This document shows positions 1 through 9,230 of a stretch of DNA of 64,000 nt, piece after piece; position 1 is the first letter of the stretch; the number at the start of each line of letters is the position of its first letter. This DNA is from Bacteroidetes bacterium UKL13-3. GTDB taxonomy: Bacteria; Bacteroidota; Bacteroidia; UKL13-3. The DNA lies in the NCBI GenBank assembly GCA_001602415.1, contig CP012155.1, forward strand, positions 806,001-870,000. The letters are read 5' to 3'. The notes below the pieces were generated by a model, which made no database searches, was not told the DNA's origin, and worked only from the letters and a program-made list of their open reading frames with translations. Both the position numbers and the translations under genes were made by a program.

Positions 1-509
1 GCAACCATTCCAGCATCACCAGCACCGAATATGGCATAATTTAATACAATGTTTTTATCGGGTTGGTTGGCCCGCATAAACATTAATTTTACAGATAGCC
101 TGAAGGCTGTCATTAATATCAAGGACCCTAAATAATCAATGATGATAACCGAAAGAGGGATGATTTGTGTGTGTGTAGGCGAAAATTTAAAATATAGAAT
201 GTCGATTACAGCCATTAATATGCTGCTAAAACTAACAGTGTAAAATAGCCTTATTCCATCTTGTAAACTAGTATACCTTATGATGCCAGCGTAGATTCTA
301 AAGTACCTGATAAATACTATTCGAATGGCTAATACAAGAGGCAGCGGATAGAAAAGGGCAATGTTGTATGCTTCGCTATTGAAAAAATTGAACCGTAGCA
401 GTGTTGCAAACACAAATGAAAAGGTACAAATGGCAACATCAATGGCAAAAATGATCCACCGAGGTGTTGTAGTTGCTGAAGGAAAAAGGGTTTTATAAAT
501 ATGTGCCAT
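1..509 (-). CDS. CapD/PglF-type polysaccharide biosynthesis membrane protein, partial
   Basis: Reading the minus strand from an ATG at 507-509, the frame stays open to the window edge (169 codons), so only the N-terminal part is present. It shows four hydrophobic segments (about residues 13-35, 44-60, 81-100 and 115-135) and then the start of a Rossmann fold with GAGDAG next to the edge. Four membrane helices followed by a nucleotide-binding SDR domain is the layout of CapD/WbpM/PglF enzymes, which convert UDP-GlcNAc to a 4-keto-6-deoxy sugar. It follows the phosphoglycosyl transferase gene, which often uses such a sugar as its substrate. The catalytic residues lie outside the window, so dehydratase rather than epimerase activity is inferred. 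Confidence 0.8.
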   Translation of the reverse strand, partial: MAHIYKTLFPSATTTPRWIIFAIDVAICTFSFVFATLLRFNFFNSEAYNIALFYPLPLVLAIRIVFIRYFRIYAGIIRYTSLQDGIRLFYTVSFSSILMAVIDILYFKFSPTHTQIIPLSVIIIDYLGSLILMTAFRLSVKLMFMRANQPDKNIVLNYAIFGAGDAGMV

Positions 510-541
510 CACTTTACGAAAATAGCTTTTTTATGTATATA

Positions 542-1150
542 TCAACTTATTATATTAAGTATTCTTAACGCAGTTATCAATATGATCTTAAAATCTTGCA
601 ATACACCAATTTTGTGAACGTACTCGAGGTTAATTCGTAGTTTGTCGGGCATAATCTGTTGAATATAGGTTTGCTCTGGGTTTGTAGATTGTGCCAATAG
701 GTCATTTTCGTTAAAATAACAGATGGATGCATAATCTGTAATGCCAGGTTTTACTTTTAACACATTGAGTTGCTCGGCCGAATAAAGATTAACATATTTC
801 CTCACCTCGGGGCGTGGACCCACCATACTCATATCTCCAACAATAACATTGAATAGTTGTGGCAGTTCGTCAAGTTTATATTTTCGCAGAAAATACCCCA
901 TTCGGGTAATTCGGTTATCCCTTGCTCCAATGGTTAGTTGTCCGAGTTTCTCAGAGTTAGGTTTCATGGTTCTGAATTTGTATAAACAAAAATCAACGCC
1001 ATCTTTACCTACTCTTATTTGCTTAAAAAAGATTCCTCCTCTGGATTCTAAAGCAACAGCTATAGCAATAAGCACAAAAAAGGGAGACAAAATGATGATG
1101 CCTCCCAAACTGAAAATAATATCGAAAAAACGTTTGATGATTAGCTGCAT
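542..1150 (-). CDS. Monotopic phosphoglycosyl transferase (bacterial sugar transferase, PglC-like)
   Basis: This 202-residue protein has one N-terminal hydrophobic segment (about residues 9-33, expected to form a re-entrant membrane helix) followed by the compact catalytic domain of the bacterial sugar transferase family. Visible landmarks are KFRTM, the Asp-Glu catalytic dyad in YKLDELPQL and MVGPRPE. The length matches the small PglC class, without the extra helices of WbaP/WcaJ. The family moves a sugar-1-phosphate from a UDP-sugar to undecaprenyl phosphate on the cytoplasmic face, which is the committed first step of the glycan. It is the only initiating transferase seen in this locus, so it probably primes the polymer built by the upstream glycosyltransferases. 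It lies 39 bases after the aminotransferase gene. Confidence 0.93.
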   Translation of the reverse strand: MQLIIKRFFDIIFSLGGIIILSPFFVLIAIAVALESRGGIFFKQIRVGKDGVDFCLYKFRTMKPNSEKLGQLTIGARDNRITRMGYFLRKYKLDELPQLFNVIVGDMSMVGPRPEVRKYVNLYSAEQLNVLKVKPGITDYASICYFNENDLLAQSTNPEQTYIQQIMPDKLRINLEYVHKIGVLQDFKIILITALRILNIIS

Positions 1151-1189
1151 TATTACTGCAACATACCTATCTTTTAACTATTGTGCAAC

Positions 1190-2404
1190 TTAGCTTTTCA
1201 ACACCTCATTAATTGATGATACAACCGCTTCAATTACTGTTTTTAATTGAGATTCGGTTAAATCAACGTATACAGGAAGCGAAATTTCGTTGGCAAAATG
1301 TGCGTAGGTATTCGGGTATTGGCTGATGTTGTAACCAAGTTGTTTGTAAAAACTTGTCATAGGCAAAGGTAAAAAATGCACGTTTACCGAAACTTGTTTT
1401 GCAAAAATATGTGTAATAATTGTATCACGCTGTTGTTCCGTAATGTTTTGGATGCGCAATGGGTAAACATGAAATGAAGATGTTTTTTGTTCATGTTGGT
1501 ATTGTGGAATTATTGCCCAACCGAATTGTTTGAAGGCATTTGTATAGGTATCGAAAATATGTTTACGCTTACTCAGTATACCAGAATCATAGCGAGACAA
1601 TTCAACCAATCCAATTGATGCCATAATATCGGTCATGTTCATTTTGTATCCGGCTTCTACGATATCATATTTCCAATTGCCGGGTTGCGTTTTGGCAAGA
1701 GCGTCTTTGTTTTGACCATGCAATGTTGTAATGCAAAGTTGGGTGTAGATTTCTTGGTTGTTAAACGGAGCGGGTAAGTTAAATGCTATAGCTCCTCCTT
1801 CTGCTGTGGTTAGGTTTTTTACGGCATGAAATGAGAATACTGAAACATCTGTAAATGTGCCTGCTTTTTTACCATTATACATTGCACCAAATGAGTGTGC
1901 CGCATCGCTCAAAATAAGAATGCGACCGAGTTTTTGTTGCTCGGGAGTTGCGGCAGCAAATAATGATTTGATTTCTGGTTTTGTTACGATTGAATGAAGT
2001 TCATCATAATCGCATGGTAAACCGGCAAAATCAACTGGCATTATTACTTTTGTTTTAGCTGTAATAGCTTTTTGTACTGCTTGTGCCGAAATATTAAAAT
2101 CCTCCCCAATATCTAAAAATACTGGTTTAGCCCCACAGTGTACAATAACATTAGCTGTTGCGCTGTAAGTGTAGGCAGGCAAAATAACTTCATCTCCTTC
2201 TTTCACACCAAACCATCTGAGCATTATTTCTAAACCAGCCGTTGCCGAGTTCAAGCATAATGTTACAGGATTGCCACAATATGCCGAAAGTTCTTTTTCA
2301 AAACGTTTGGTTTTAGGACCTGTAGTTATCCAACCGGATTTTAGTGTATCAACAACTTCGTCAATAATTGCCTGATCGATATGTGGTGGAGAAAATGGAA
2401 TCAT
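1190..2404 (-). CDS. DegT/DnrJ/EryC1 family sugar aminotransferase
   Basis: A PLP-dependent aminotransferase of about 404 residues. I chose the ATG at 2402-2404 (MIPFSPPHI). A longer frame exists, but it would overlap the upstream gene by 59 bases and adds 21 residues unlike the family. Family landmarks are GWITTGPKT near the start, the cofactor-binding SDAAHSFGA and the Schiff-base lysine in SFHAVKNLTTAEGG. Relatives (ArnB, PseC, WecE) transfer an amino group from glutamate to a 4-keto nucleotide sugar. Its position next to the CapD-like and PglC-like genes suggests it makes the UDP-4-amino-4,6-dideoxy sugar used by the initiating transferase, but the exact substrate is inferred. Confidence 0.9.
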   Translation of the reverse strand: MIPFSPPHIDQAIIDEVVDTLKSGWITTGPKTKRFEKELSAYCGNPVTLCLNSATAGLEIMLRWFGVKEGDEVILPAYTYSATANVIVHCGAKPVFLDIGEDFNISAQAVQKAITAKTKVIMPVDFAGLPCDYDELHSIVTKPEIKSLFAAATPEQQKLGRILILSDAAHSFGAMYNGKKAGTFTDVSVFSFHAVKNLTTAEGGAIAFNLPAPFNNQEIYTQLCITTLHGQNKDALAKTQPGNWKYDIVEAGYKMNMTDIMASIGLVELSRYDSGILSKRKHIFDTYTNAFKQFGWAIIPQYQHEQKTSSFHVYPLRIQNITEQQRDTIITHIFAKQVSVNVHFLPLPMTSFYKQLGYNISQYPNTYAHFANEISLPVYVDLTESQLKTVIEAVVSSINEVLKS

Positions 2405-2408
2405 TGTG

Positions 2409-3383
2409 TTAGAGTGGAGGGTTGAGTTTAGCGCCTTCTTCTTTACAAATATGGATGATTTCTTCAAAGTAGTTCCACAACTGTGGTTTAATAATCATGT
2501 TTTCGGGATGAAATAGTATACAAGCAGAACCTTTATATTGTTTTAACTGCTCAAGTGTTTGTCTAAAATCCTGCATCACCTCATGATAAGGTTTGGTAAA
2601 AAAAACATTGTCTAACAAAATGAGTGGAATGACGGTTAGGTCCAATACTTCTCCTGATAAACTATCTACTGGTTTATATTTTCCGGGGAAACCATTTCGC
2701 AAACCAACTGTTCTGGCATATCCAAAACCGAGGTCGAATTTGATATTAGCAGCAACCAATTGTGGATAGAGCGATTGCGGTTGAAAGTTCAAAAAATGAC
2801 TTCGGTGAATTGATATAGGATGCTTTATAGTTTTTGCTAATACTGCTGATTCGCGTGTAATTGTTTTTTTTTTGTCGGCTTCATAGGATGAGTGTAATCC
2901 TATAACAGAGTTGAAGGATTGGAGCAATTGAATGAGTTCTGTAAATAGTTTTTGGTTAATGCCATACCGAATATCGAACCTGCCAATTTGTAATCTATTG
3001 CTTGCTCCAACGCAGAAAATGCCTTGTATTCCTAACTCTTTTTCAAGTTGTAATAATTGCTCAATCGAGCGTAAAAAAATACTACCATCCAATAATTGAT
3101 TCCCTTTAAGCCAACTATGATTGGAAACGAATGACCGAGCATAATTTAAGAAAGAGTAGGGGTGAAATGGCGAAAGCCAATCAATATCGTGGGTGATGTG
3201 AATGGCAAACTCATCATTGTGTTCAGCTTTTGTAAAGGATGACATTTTACTGAATTTTCCAGAGTTTTTTGCTTCCTCATAACATTGAATAAGTGCAGGT
3301 GAAACAGGGTAGTTGGGGTTGAGTAAAAAACTTTCCCGAATGATCTGTTCTAACTGCGATGATGAAGAAGAGGAAGTTTTCAA
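2409..3383 (-). CDS. Polysaccharide deacetylase-like protein (NodB fold)
   Basis: The 324-residue product has the divided NodB-like pattern seen in a Bacteroidota group of polysaccharide deacetylase homologues: ITHDIDW at about residue 62 (metal-binding aspartates), GLHSSYEAD near 165, HRSHFLNF near 196 and LFHPEN near 293. There is no signal peptide or membrane helix, so it should act in the cytoplasm. The family removes acyl groups from amino sugars or is structurally related without proven activity. It sits between a GNAT acetyltransferase and the aminotransferase, which fits tailoring of an amino sugar. The stop lies four bases before the aminotransferase ATG, so the two are probably translated together. 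Confidence 0.72.
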   Translation of the reverse strand: MKTSSSSSSQLEQIIRESFLLNPNYPVSPALIQCYEEAKNSGKFSKMSSFTKAEHNDEFAIHITHDIDWLSPFHPYSFLNYARSFVSNHSWLKGNQLLDGSIFLRSIEQLLQLEKELGIQGIFCVGASNRLQIGRFDIRYGINQKLFTELIQLLQSFNSVIGLHSSYEADKKKTITRESAVLAKTIKHPISIHRSHFLNFQPQSLYPQLVAANIKFDLGFGYARTVGLRNGFPGKYKPVDSLSGEVLDLTVIPLILLDNVFFTKPYHEVMQDFRQTLEQLKQYKGSACILFHPENMIIKPQLWNYFEEIIHICKEEGAKLNPPL

Positions 3384-3390
3384 TTGGGTA

Positions 3391-4035
3391 TTAAAGATTT
3401 TTAATCATCACATAAGAAGGACCAGCTTCACTTTGGATATAGTATCCGTTGCGTTTATATGAACGTATAGCTTGTTCATTATTTTTTCGCACACTTAGCT
3501 GTAATCGTTTGGCTCCCATTTCAATTGCTTTTCGTTCAAATTCTTTTTGCAACAGCGTACCTATTCCTTTTTGCTGCAGGTTGGGAAGCACACCTATCAC
3601 TACCAGGCCTGCGGTTAATGGCTCATTCTTAAAAACTAGCTTTTGTGTGGCAATAGGTTGCTCTTTTATCAACCCCATTTTTCGTTTAATGTTGGTAAGA
3701 ATGAATGCATATTTGTTGCGCAATTCGGGATGAAACAGCAACCAAGGTTTTTTGATAAACGAAAAAATTGCACTGCTAAATCCGAATTGAGTCATGCCAC
3801 TTCCCGAACCATAAGCATCACTTCCATCAATAAGGAAGCCACCGCAATAGCCTATCACTTTTCCATTTTCTTCAACATAAAATAAAAATTTATTCGATGC
3901 GCTTACATACCAATGCATCATGGAACTTATAAACGATATTCCCAACTTGCTACTCAATGTTTCAGGGAATGCGGCTATGTGGCATTGGGCTATTTTAGGA
4001 ATAGCATCCTCGTTGGCATAGGTGATGAGATTCAT
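3391..4035 (-). CDS. GNAT family N-acetyltransferase
   Basis: A 214-residue protein whose C-terminal half carries the acetyl-CoA binding motif of the GNAT fold (VIGVLPNLQQKGIGTLL, then the Asn in RKNNEQAIRSYKRNGY). The N-terminal part (IAAFPETLSSKLG) resembles GNATs found in surface-sugar clusters. It probably acetylates an amino group of a nucleotide-linked sugar, but the acceptor cannot be read from the sequence. It overlaps the upstream glycosyltransferase gene by four bases (ATGA type) and is followed by the deacetylase-like gene after seven bases, so it is part of the same transcript. Confidence 0.88.
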   Translation of the reverse strand: MNLITYANEDAIPKIAQCHIAAFPETLSSKLGISFISSMMHWYVSASNKFLFYVEENGKVIGYCGGFLIDGSDAYGSGSGMTQFGFSSAIFSFIKKPWLLFHPELRNKYAFILTNIKRKMGLIKEQPIATQKLVFKNEPLTAGLVVIGVLPNLQQKGIGTLLQKEFERKAIEMGAKRLQLSVRKNNEQAIRSYKRNGYYIQSEAGPSYVMIKNL

Positions 4036-4994
4036 TTTGATTGTTTTATTGCATTAAGATATCGTGGTAATCCGAGGATGAAACCACTTCCATAGCTTAT
4101 GTGCAAGGTTAAAAAAGCCACAATACTTAATAGTTTTGTTGTAAGGGGTAATGTATTTGCAAACGCATTAACAAGTATACCTCCAGTGTACAAGCACAAT
4201 GGTATGTAGGCAATATAACCAACTGCTAAACTTAACAATGTTACTAGTAGCAAATAAACAACAAATACGGAAGGGATGATATGCCGCAGTTTAATACCAG
4301 ATTTTACCTTTGCAAACACAAGTGGTTTATATAAACCGTATTGAAAGTATTGGTTGAATAAGGCTTTAAACGAATTGCGTACATAATAGCTGCATTCCAT
4401 TTCTGGAACCATTAAAATTTGAAATCCTTGTGCGTTCATTCTGTAGTGTAATTCGTCATCTTGGTTGCGCAGTAAAGATTCATCTAATAATCCTGTTTTG
4501 TGAAATATTTCTTTTTTATAAACAGCAAAGGCTACGCTATCTACCAACATTTTTTTCTTCTCGGTTCTAAATGGAGTTCCTCCAACACCGAATTTAGAGC
4601 TCATTGCAAACGCGATTGCATTTCCGGTAATGTTTTTTCCCAATTGGATAAGTGGACCACCTACCACGTCACATTCGTTTTGCAAGTAATGTATAGCGGT
4701 ATCAAGATATTTTTCAGGATAAATGGCATGTGCTCCTAGTAGGGCAATGTATTTTCCTCTTGTTTGGTTAAACACTTTATTGAAGGCAAACGAAACATAT
4801 TTTTGAGTATTGTGAATGATATGAAGATTCGGGAATGTTAACTTTTTTATTGTGGACAAAGTATTATCCGTGGATCCGGCATCGCAAACAAATACCTCAA
4901 TTGAGCAATTGTTGTTGCAGTAAAGAGAAGTTAACAAGTCTTCAATATGTTTCTCTTCATTTAATACAGGAATAACTACACTTATATCAATCAT
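4032..4994 (-). CDS. Family 2 glycosyltransferase with C-terminal membrane helices
   Basis: The GT-A domain starts at once with ISVVIPVLNEEKHI and contains the nucleotide-binding DAGSTDNT and the later acidic NQDDELHYRM. Two or three hydrophobic segments follow at about residues 230-255, 258-285 and 290-312, so the protein is probably anchored to the inner membrane. The ATG at 4992-4994 was preferred over one 33 bases upstream because the extra residues are not family-like. It overlaps the stop of the upstream ligase-like gene by eight bases. The family transfers a sugar from a nucleotide donor to a lipid-linked acceptor. Donor and acceptor are unknown. Confidence 0.9.
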   Translation of the reverse strand: MIDISVVIPVLNEEKHIEDLLTSLYCNNNCSIEVFVCDAGSTDNTLSTIKKLTFPNLHIIHNTQKYVSFAFNKVFNQTRGKYIALLGAHAIYPEKYLDTAIHYLQNECDVVGGPLIQLGKNITGNAIAFAMSSKFGVGGTPFRTEKKKMLVDSVAFAVYKKEIFHKTGLLDESLLRNQDDELHYRMNAQGFQILMVPEMECSYYVRNSFKALFNQYFQYGLYKPLVFAKVKSGIKLRHIIPSVFVVYLLLVTLLSLAVGYIAYIPLCLYTGGILVNAFANTLPLTTKLLSIVAFLTLHISYGSGFILGLPRYLNAIKQSK

Positions 4995-6318
4995 TTTTAT
5001 TATGATTTTGAAGCGATGAAACAACAAGTTGTGGCTTGCCCGAAGGTGAATTTGGTATATGTTCTACTTCGTTGAAATGAATGGTAATTTCTTCTTGAAG
5101 CTCTTCTAAAATTCTGGATTGTATATTTTGTAAGATGCTAGGATTGAATCCTGCATCACGAATAAATTCTATGGTAATTTGAGATAGCTCATGTTGCAAT
5201 ACCCTGAACTGTTTGATTTGCGGAAGATGCTCGAAGATGCCCGTAAACGAATGCACCACCATCGAGCGTCCTTTAGGCGTGTAAATGATGTCGGTATCTC
5301 TACCAATGATTTTTTTAAACATCGGAAAGGCTAATTCTTTGTTTACGGGATATTCACTGCGAGGCAATTTTACTGCTAAATCTCCAAGGTAATATCTTAT
5401 TAGCGGCATTTCGTATGCATCCAAATGCGTTACCACAACATGGCCTATTTCACCATCTTTAACATCTTTTCCTTCACTATCTAGTAGCTCAACATATACT
5501 TGTGGAGTAAGTATGTAATGGTAGTTGGAATCTTTTTGGGCGGCAATTACAAAACCTTCGGTTGTTCCATACAAATCAAATACTCTACACTGAAAGGCTT
5601 TTTCGATTGTGCTTCTGTAATGGTCAAATAGTTTATCACCCCAACTTAAAATTGATGCAAAATGGAAGTCTGTTTTGCCATGTGCTAACGCAGTTTGAGC
5701 ATAAACATATAATGAAGATGCATAACCACCAAACGTTGCATTGGGTTTGTTTTTAGAGGATTCCAGTGCTTCTAATACGTCTTCTTGCTTTAAGCCAAAT
5801 GCTGCTTCATATCTAACATTAAACAAAAGGTCTTTTACTTTTTTCTCTATACTTCTATTAGGTGTTATTCCGGTTTGTAACATGGGATTTCCCATTTTGT
5901 AACCAGCCCATTCCCATAATACTGTTTGTAAAGCAATAACCTTTGATTGCTCTTCTTTACTCATGTAAATGGTTCCTTGTATACCAGATGAACCACTACT
6001 TTTTTCGCAAACCATTTTATGTTTAAGGTTTGGATGCCACATAAAATCATCAATATTTTTCTTGATTTCATGTTTGTGCAAAATGGGAAAATCTTTTAAC
6101 GTTAGCTGATTGATTGTGTTGAGCGATTGGTAATGCGGAATATGTTGAGCCGCATGGTTTAAGATGCGCTGCAATTTTGTATTTTGGAGTTCTTCAAGCT
6201 CCTGTTCATTGAGTTGTTGAACAGATCGCCAATAGTTGAGCCATTTTATAAAGGAAGTGTTGCGAGCAACATCTGCAATAGGTAAAATGCATCTCTCTAA
6301 GAATTGATTATACAGCAT
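4987..6318 (-). CDS. Phenylacetate-CoA ligase-like adenylate-forming enzyme (CapK/PaaK family)
   Basis: This protein of about 443 residues carries the PaaK/CapK signature: the Ser/Gly-rich phosphate loop EKSSGSSGIQGTI, a central DLYGTTEGF adenylation motif and a C-terminal subdomain with GRDTDIIYTPKGR. The ATG at 6316-6318 was chosen. An earlier ATG would overlap the upstream asparagine synthase-like gene by 116 bases rather than 11. Members of this branch are common in capsule loci and are thought to activate a carboxylic acid as an acyl-adenylate, perhaps to decorate a sugar with an acyl or amino-acyl group. Its neighbour AsnB could form an amide on the same substituent, but that link is inferred. 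Confidence 0.85.
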   Translation of the reverse strand: MLYNQFLERCILPIADVARNTSFIKWLNYWRSVQQLNEQELEELQNTKLQRILNHAAQHIPHYQSLNTINQLTLKDFPILHKHEIKKNIDDFMWHPNLKHKMVCEKSSGSSGIQGTIYMSKEEQSKVIALQTVLWEWAGYKMGNPMLQTGITPNRSIEKKVKDLLFNVRYEAAFGLKQEDVLEALESSKNKPNATFGGYASSLYVYAQTALAHGKTDFHFASILSWGDKLFDHYRSTIEKAFQCRVFDLYGTTEGFVIAAQKDSNYHYILTPQVYVELLDSEGKDVKDGEIGHVVVTHLDAYEMPLIRYYLGDLAVKLPRSEYPVNKELAFPMFKKIIGRDTDIIYTPKGRSMVVHSFTGIFEHLPQIKQFRVLQHELSQITIEFIRDAGFNPSILQNIQSRILEELQEEITIHFNEVEHIPNSPSGKPQLVVSSLQNHNKND

Positions 6319-8173
6319 TTGCCGGTTGATGGGTGTATTCAAATAAGTAGTACTTACGCCAAATGTAAAAGAAAAACAATTGCAATTGAAGCTGATAAAA
6401 TCTTTGAGTGTTATTTTTCGCAAAAAGGTTTTGAACCGATTCTCTGCTTAGCCCAATCCACTCAAAAATATCGGAATTTATGTATTCTTGGTATTCAAAT
6501 GACAGTTCCTCACTCTGTTTAATCAGCATTTCCCATGGAACACTAAAACCAACTTTTTGATGGTTGAGAATGTAATCAGGCAAATGTTTTTTCATTGTTT
6601 GCATGAGGATATATTTTCCTTTTCTACCCTTAAGGAGATGTTTTGTGCTGAGCGTTCCCAAACCTTCCATCAGTCGGTAATCCATAAAAGGATCTCTACA
6701 TTCCAGTGATGCACCCATGGTTGCTCTATCGTTTCGATCATTGAGCGATTGTAAATACGTATGTTGATCGTAATATAATAACTGACGGGAAATATCTTTC
6801 GGGTAAAGTTGGGAAGCCTCTCTTGTTATTTCATCACGATAGGTGTTTGTTATATTGAGGTAAGGAAGGTTAAGATCGTTAAAATCAGTTTCGAAATAAT
6901 TGGCTCCATTTGATTTGATGAGTTCATTTATTGTACCGTTAGCAATATAACGTTCGAGTTTTTTGATCCGAGTATTTTTGAACCTATCAGGAGTAATAGA
7001 TAATAGTGTGTTTAGTACATTTGGATGCTTAAGGTATCGAAATACCTTGTAGCGTACATATCCACCTAAAAACTCATCAGCACCTTCTCCTGAAAGTAAT
7101 ACCTTTACATGCTTTTTTGCAGCCGAAGCCAGCGATAAAATTTGAGGGTCATTCAAGTGAACAAGGGGTTCATCATAAGAGACTGTTGACTTTACTACAG
7201 CTTGGAATAAGTTCGTTTTTTCAACAGTGATGCCATGAAAGGGAAAGCTTAGTGATTCTGAGTATCTTTTTGCAATGAACGATTCATCATACTTATAATC
7301 ACTAAAACCTACATTGAAAGTGTGAATGTGTTCAAAGTTGCTATGTTTTAACGATGCAGCAATGCTGCTTGAATCAATGCCTCCACTGAGCATAACACCT
7401 ACCGGTACATCAGCAATCATTCTACTTTTAACAGCGTCATGAAATGTTTCTTCAAACCAATTATATGGGTGGTCAATTTTCGGGTGGTTTTGAATTTGCT
7501 CGCTCAACTTCCACCAACGAGTTTGCTGGAAAGAGCCATCTGGTTTTACGAATGCGTAATGGCCAGGTAATAGTTTTTGAATACCTTGAAGCAGGGTTTG
7601 GTTACCAGCAACATGTCTGTAGTAGAGCCACTCATTAATATTGGCTTGATTGAGTTTTGCCTGAATACCACTTGCAAAAATAGCTTTTGGCTCAGATGCG
7701 AAACTGAATTGATCTTTGTTGATGTGATAATAAAAAGGTTTTACGCCTATCCTATCTCTGCAAATAAAAAGTTCCTCTTTAAGTTGATCCCATATTGCAA
7801 ATGCAAACATTCCATTTAAACGTTTGAGCATTGCGGGACCATAGCAAATAAACAAATAGAGCAATACTTCTGTGTCGGACTTGGAACGAAATGTAAACCC
7901 CTTTTGTGCTAACTCGTTCCTAAAATCATTGTGATTATAAAGTTCACCGTTGTATACAATCGTGAAACGTTTATCATCACTATGCATCGGTTGGCTGCCA
8001 GCTGCACTGGTATCAATAATTGACAATCGTTGGTGTGCAAAACCTACTGAATCATTTGACCAAATGCCACTATCATCAGGCCCTCGATGCGCAATAGCAT
8101 TACCCATCGACCGCAATATTTGCGGGGAGACTTGTTGTTGATTAAAGTTTAATATACCGGCAATGCCACACAT
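6308..8173 (-). CDS. asnB: Asparagine synthase (glutamine-hydrolysing)-like protein, copy 1
   Basis: At 621 residues this has the full class II architecture: Cys2 at the processed N-terminus (MCGIAGIL) for glutamine hydrolysis, RLSIID and NGELYNH in the glutaminase domain, and the ATP pyrophosphatase loop SGGIDSS at about residue 260. Clusters for surface sugars often carry such proteins. They amidate carboxylated sugars (uronic acids) or linked amino acids rather than making free asparagine. A second copy lies at 42146-43837. The pair share the fold but are only moderately alike, so they are not a recent duplication. It overlaps the PaaK-like gene by 11 bases, which suggests coupled expression. 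Confidence 0.93.
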   Translation of the reverse strand: MCGIAGILNFNQQQVSPQILRSMGNAIAHRGPDDSGIWSNDSVGFAHQRLSIIDTSAAGSQPMHSDDKRFTIVYNGELYNHNDFRNELAQKGFTFRSKSDTEVLLYLFICYGPAMLKRLNGMFAFAIWDQLKEELFICRDRIGVKPFYYHINKDQFSFASEPKAIFASGIQAKLNQANINEWLYYRHVAGNQTLLQGIQKLLPGHYAFVKPDGSFQQTRWWKLSEQIQNHPKIDHPYNWFEETFHDAVKSRMIADVPVGVMLSGGIDSSSIAASLKHSNFEHIHTFNVGFSDYKYDESFIAKRYSESLSFPFHGITVEKTNLFQAVVKSTVSYDEPLVHLNDPQILSLASAAKKHVKVLLSGEGADEFLGGYVRYKVFRYLKHPNVLNTLLSITPDRFKNTRIKKLERYIANGTINELIKSNGANYFETDFNDLNLPYLNITNTYRDEITREASQLYPKDISRQLLYYDQHTYLQSLNDRNDRATMGASLECRDPFMDYRLMEGLGTLSTKHLLKGRKGKYILMQTMKKHLPDYILNHQKVGFSVPWEMLIKQSEELSFEYQEYINSDIFEWIGLSRESVQNLFAKNNTQRFYQLQLQLFFFYIWRKYYLFEYTHQPANAV

Positions 8174-8194
8174 AATGTGTCTTAATTAAGATGT

Positions 8195-9220
8195 TTAAAG
8201 GTGTAAATTAGTTAAAATAGTTATCCAACTTTTTAATACTTCTTCGGCCGAAAAGGTTTTACTAAATGTTATACCATTGGCTATAATTCTATTTTGTAAT
8301 TCATGGTTTTGATGTAATTGAATAATTAAATTAGCCATGTCTTCAATCGAATTATCTTTTGAAATAATGGCTTGTTTTTCGTTTTCAACATAATAAGGAA
8401 TACCTCCCACATTTGTTGTTACAATTGGTAATCCCATAGCCATCATTTCGATAAATGACACAGGTGCATTATCTATTTTATTGGTGCACAAATATACGGT
8501 ACATTGTGATGCTAATTCGTTTTTTGTTTTGTTGTCAATTACGTTGTGTATACTAATATCTTTTGCATATTGGCTTGATTTAATGTATGTTAATATTTCG
8601 TTTAAGTAACCAAAGTCTTTACCTGCCATTGTAAGTTGGGCTGGTATGTTTTGCGCTCTTATGTATTCTAAGATTTTTATTGCCTTAAGAGGATCATATG
8701 TTGGATGGTACGACCTCATCCAAAAAATGCGAATAATGTCATTAGGTTTAGGCTTGTTCTCGTATTCGTTCAAGTTAACGTAGTTGTGAATTAACAGGTG
8801 ATTATTTTCTAATAATGGTATGTTTTTAGAAATGAATGTGCTGGGCACAGTAATACAATTGCTGTGTTTGATAATCGTGTTTAAAATAAAATGTTTAATG
8901 GGATTACTCCGATAAGCATTTGGAATGTCTCCTCCATGCAGTGTACTTATTATTTTAGTACGTTTAATCCACCCCGTAAGCACGGTCAACCCTTCCAGGT
9001 AAATGCCAAGCGTGCTGTATACTTGAACAATTATTACATCCCCTTTGTTGAGTTTCAGTATTTGAATAATCGTATCAAAAATTCGGATCAGTGGATTGCG
9101 GAAATGGGATACAATAGTTGCATTCCAGCCGGCCGAAACAAGTAAATCGCGCAGGTATTGACCTTGCGTTTTAAGGTCACTCTGTTGGTTTAAATCTGTT
9201 CCTACAATTACTACTTTCAT
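8195..9220 (-). CDS. Family 4-like (GT-B) glycosyltransferase
   Basis: A 341-residue GT-B protein. The N-terminal domain starts MKVVIVGTDL and contains TLHGGDIPNAY. The C-terminal donor-binding domain has RIFWMRSYHPTYDP and APVSFIEMMAMGLPIVTTNVGG. The last motif is the usual sugar-nucleotide binding loop, but the first glutamate of the E-x7-E pair is replaced (NAPVSFIE), a common variant. It is a soluble or peripherally bound cytoplasmic enzyme adding one residue of the repeat unit. It starts ten bases after the O-antigen ligase-like gene, so the two are co-transcribed. Donor and linkage cannot be predicted. Confidence 0.9.
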   Translation of the reverse strand: MKVVIVGTDLNQQSDLKTQGQYLRDLLVSAGWNATIVSHFRNPLIRIFDTIIQILKLNKGDVIIVQVYSTLGIYLEGLTVLTGWIKRTKIISTLHGGDIPNAYRSNPIKHFILNTIIKHSNCITVPSTFISKNIPLLENNHLLIHNYVNLNEYENKPKPNDIIRIFWMRSYHPTYDPLKAIKILEYIRAQNIPAQLTMAGKDFGYLNEILTYIKSSQYAKDISIHNVIDNKTKNELASQCTVYLCTNKIDNAPVSFIEMMAMGLPIVTTNVGGIPYYVENEKQAIISKDNSIEDMANLIIQLHQNHELQNRIIANGITFSKTFSAEEVLKSWITILTNLHL

Positions 9221-9230
9221 TTGATCTGTA

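Noticed and set aside
849-1193. Plus-strand 114-residue protein
   Set aside because: It is antisense to the phosphoglycosyl transferase gene and shows no domain or codon pattern of its own.
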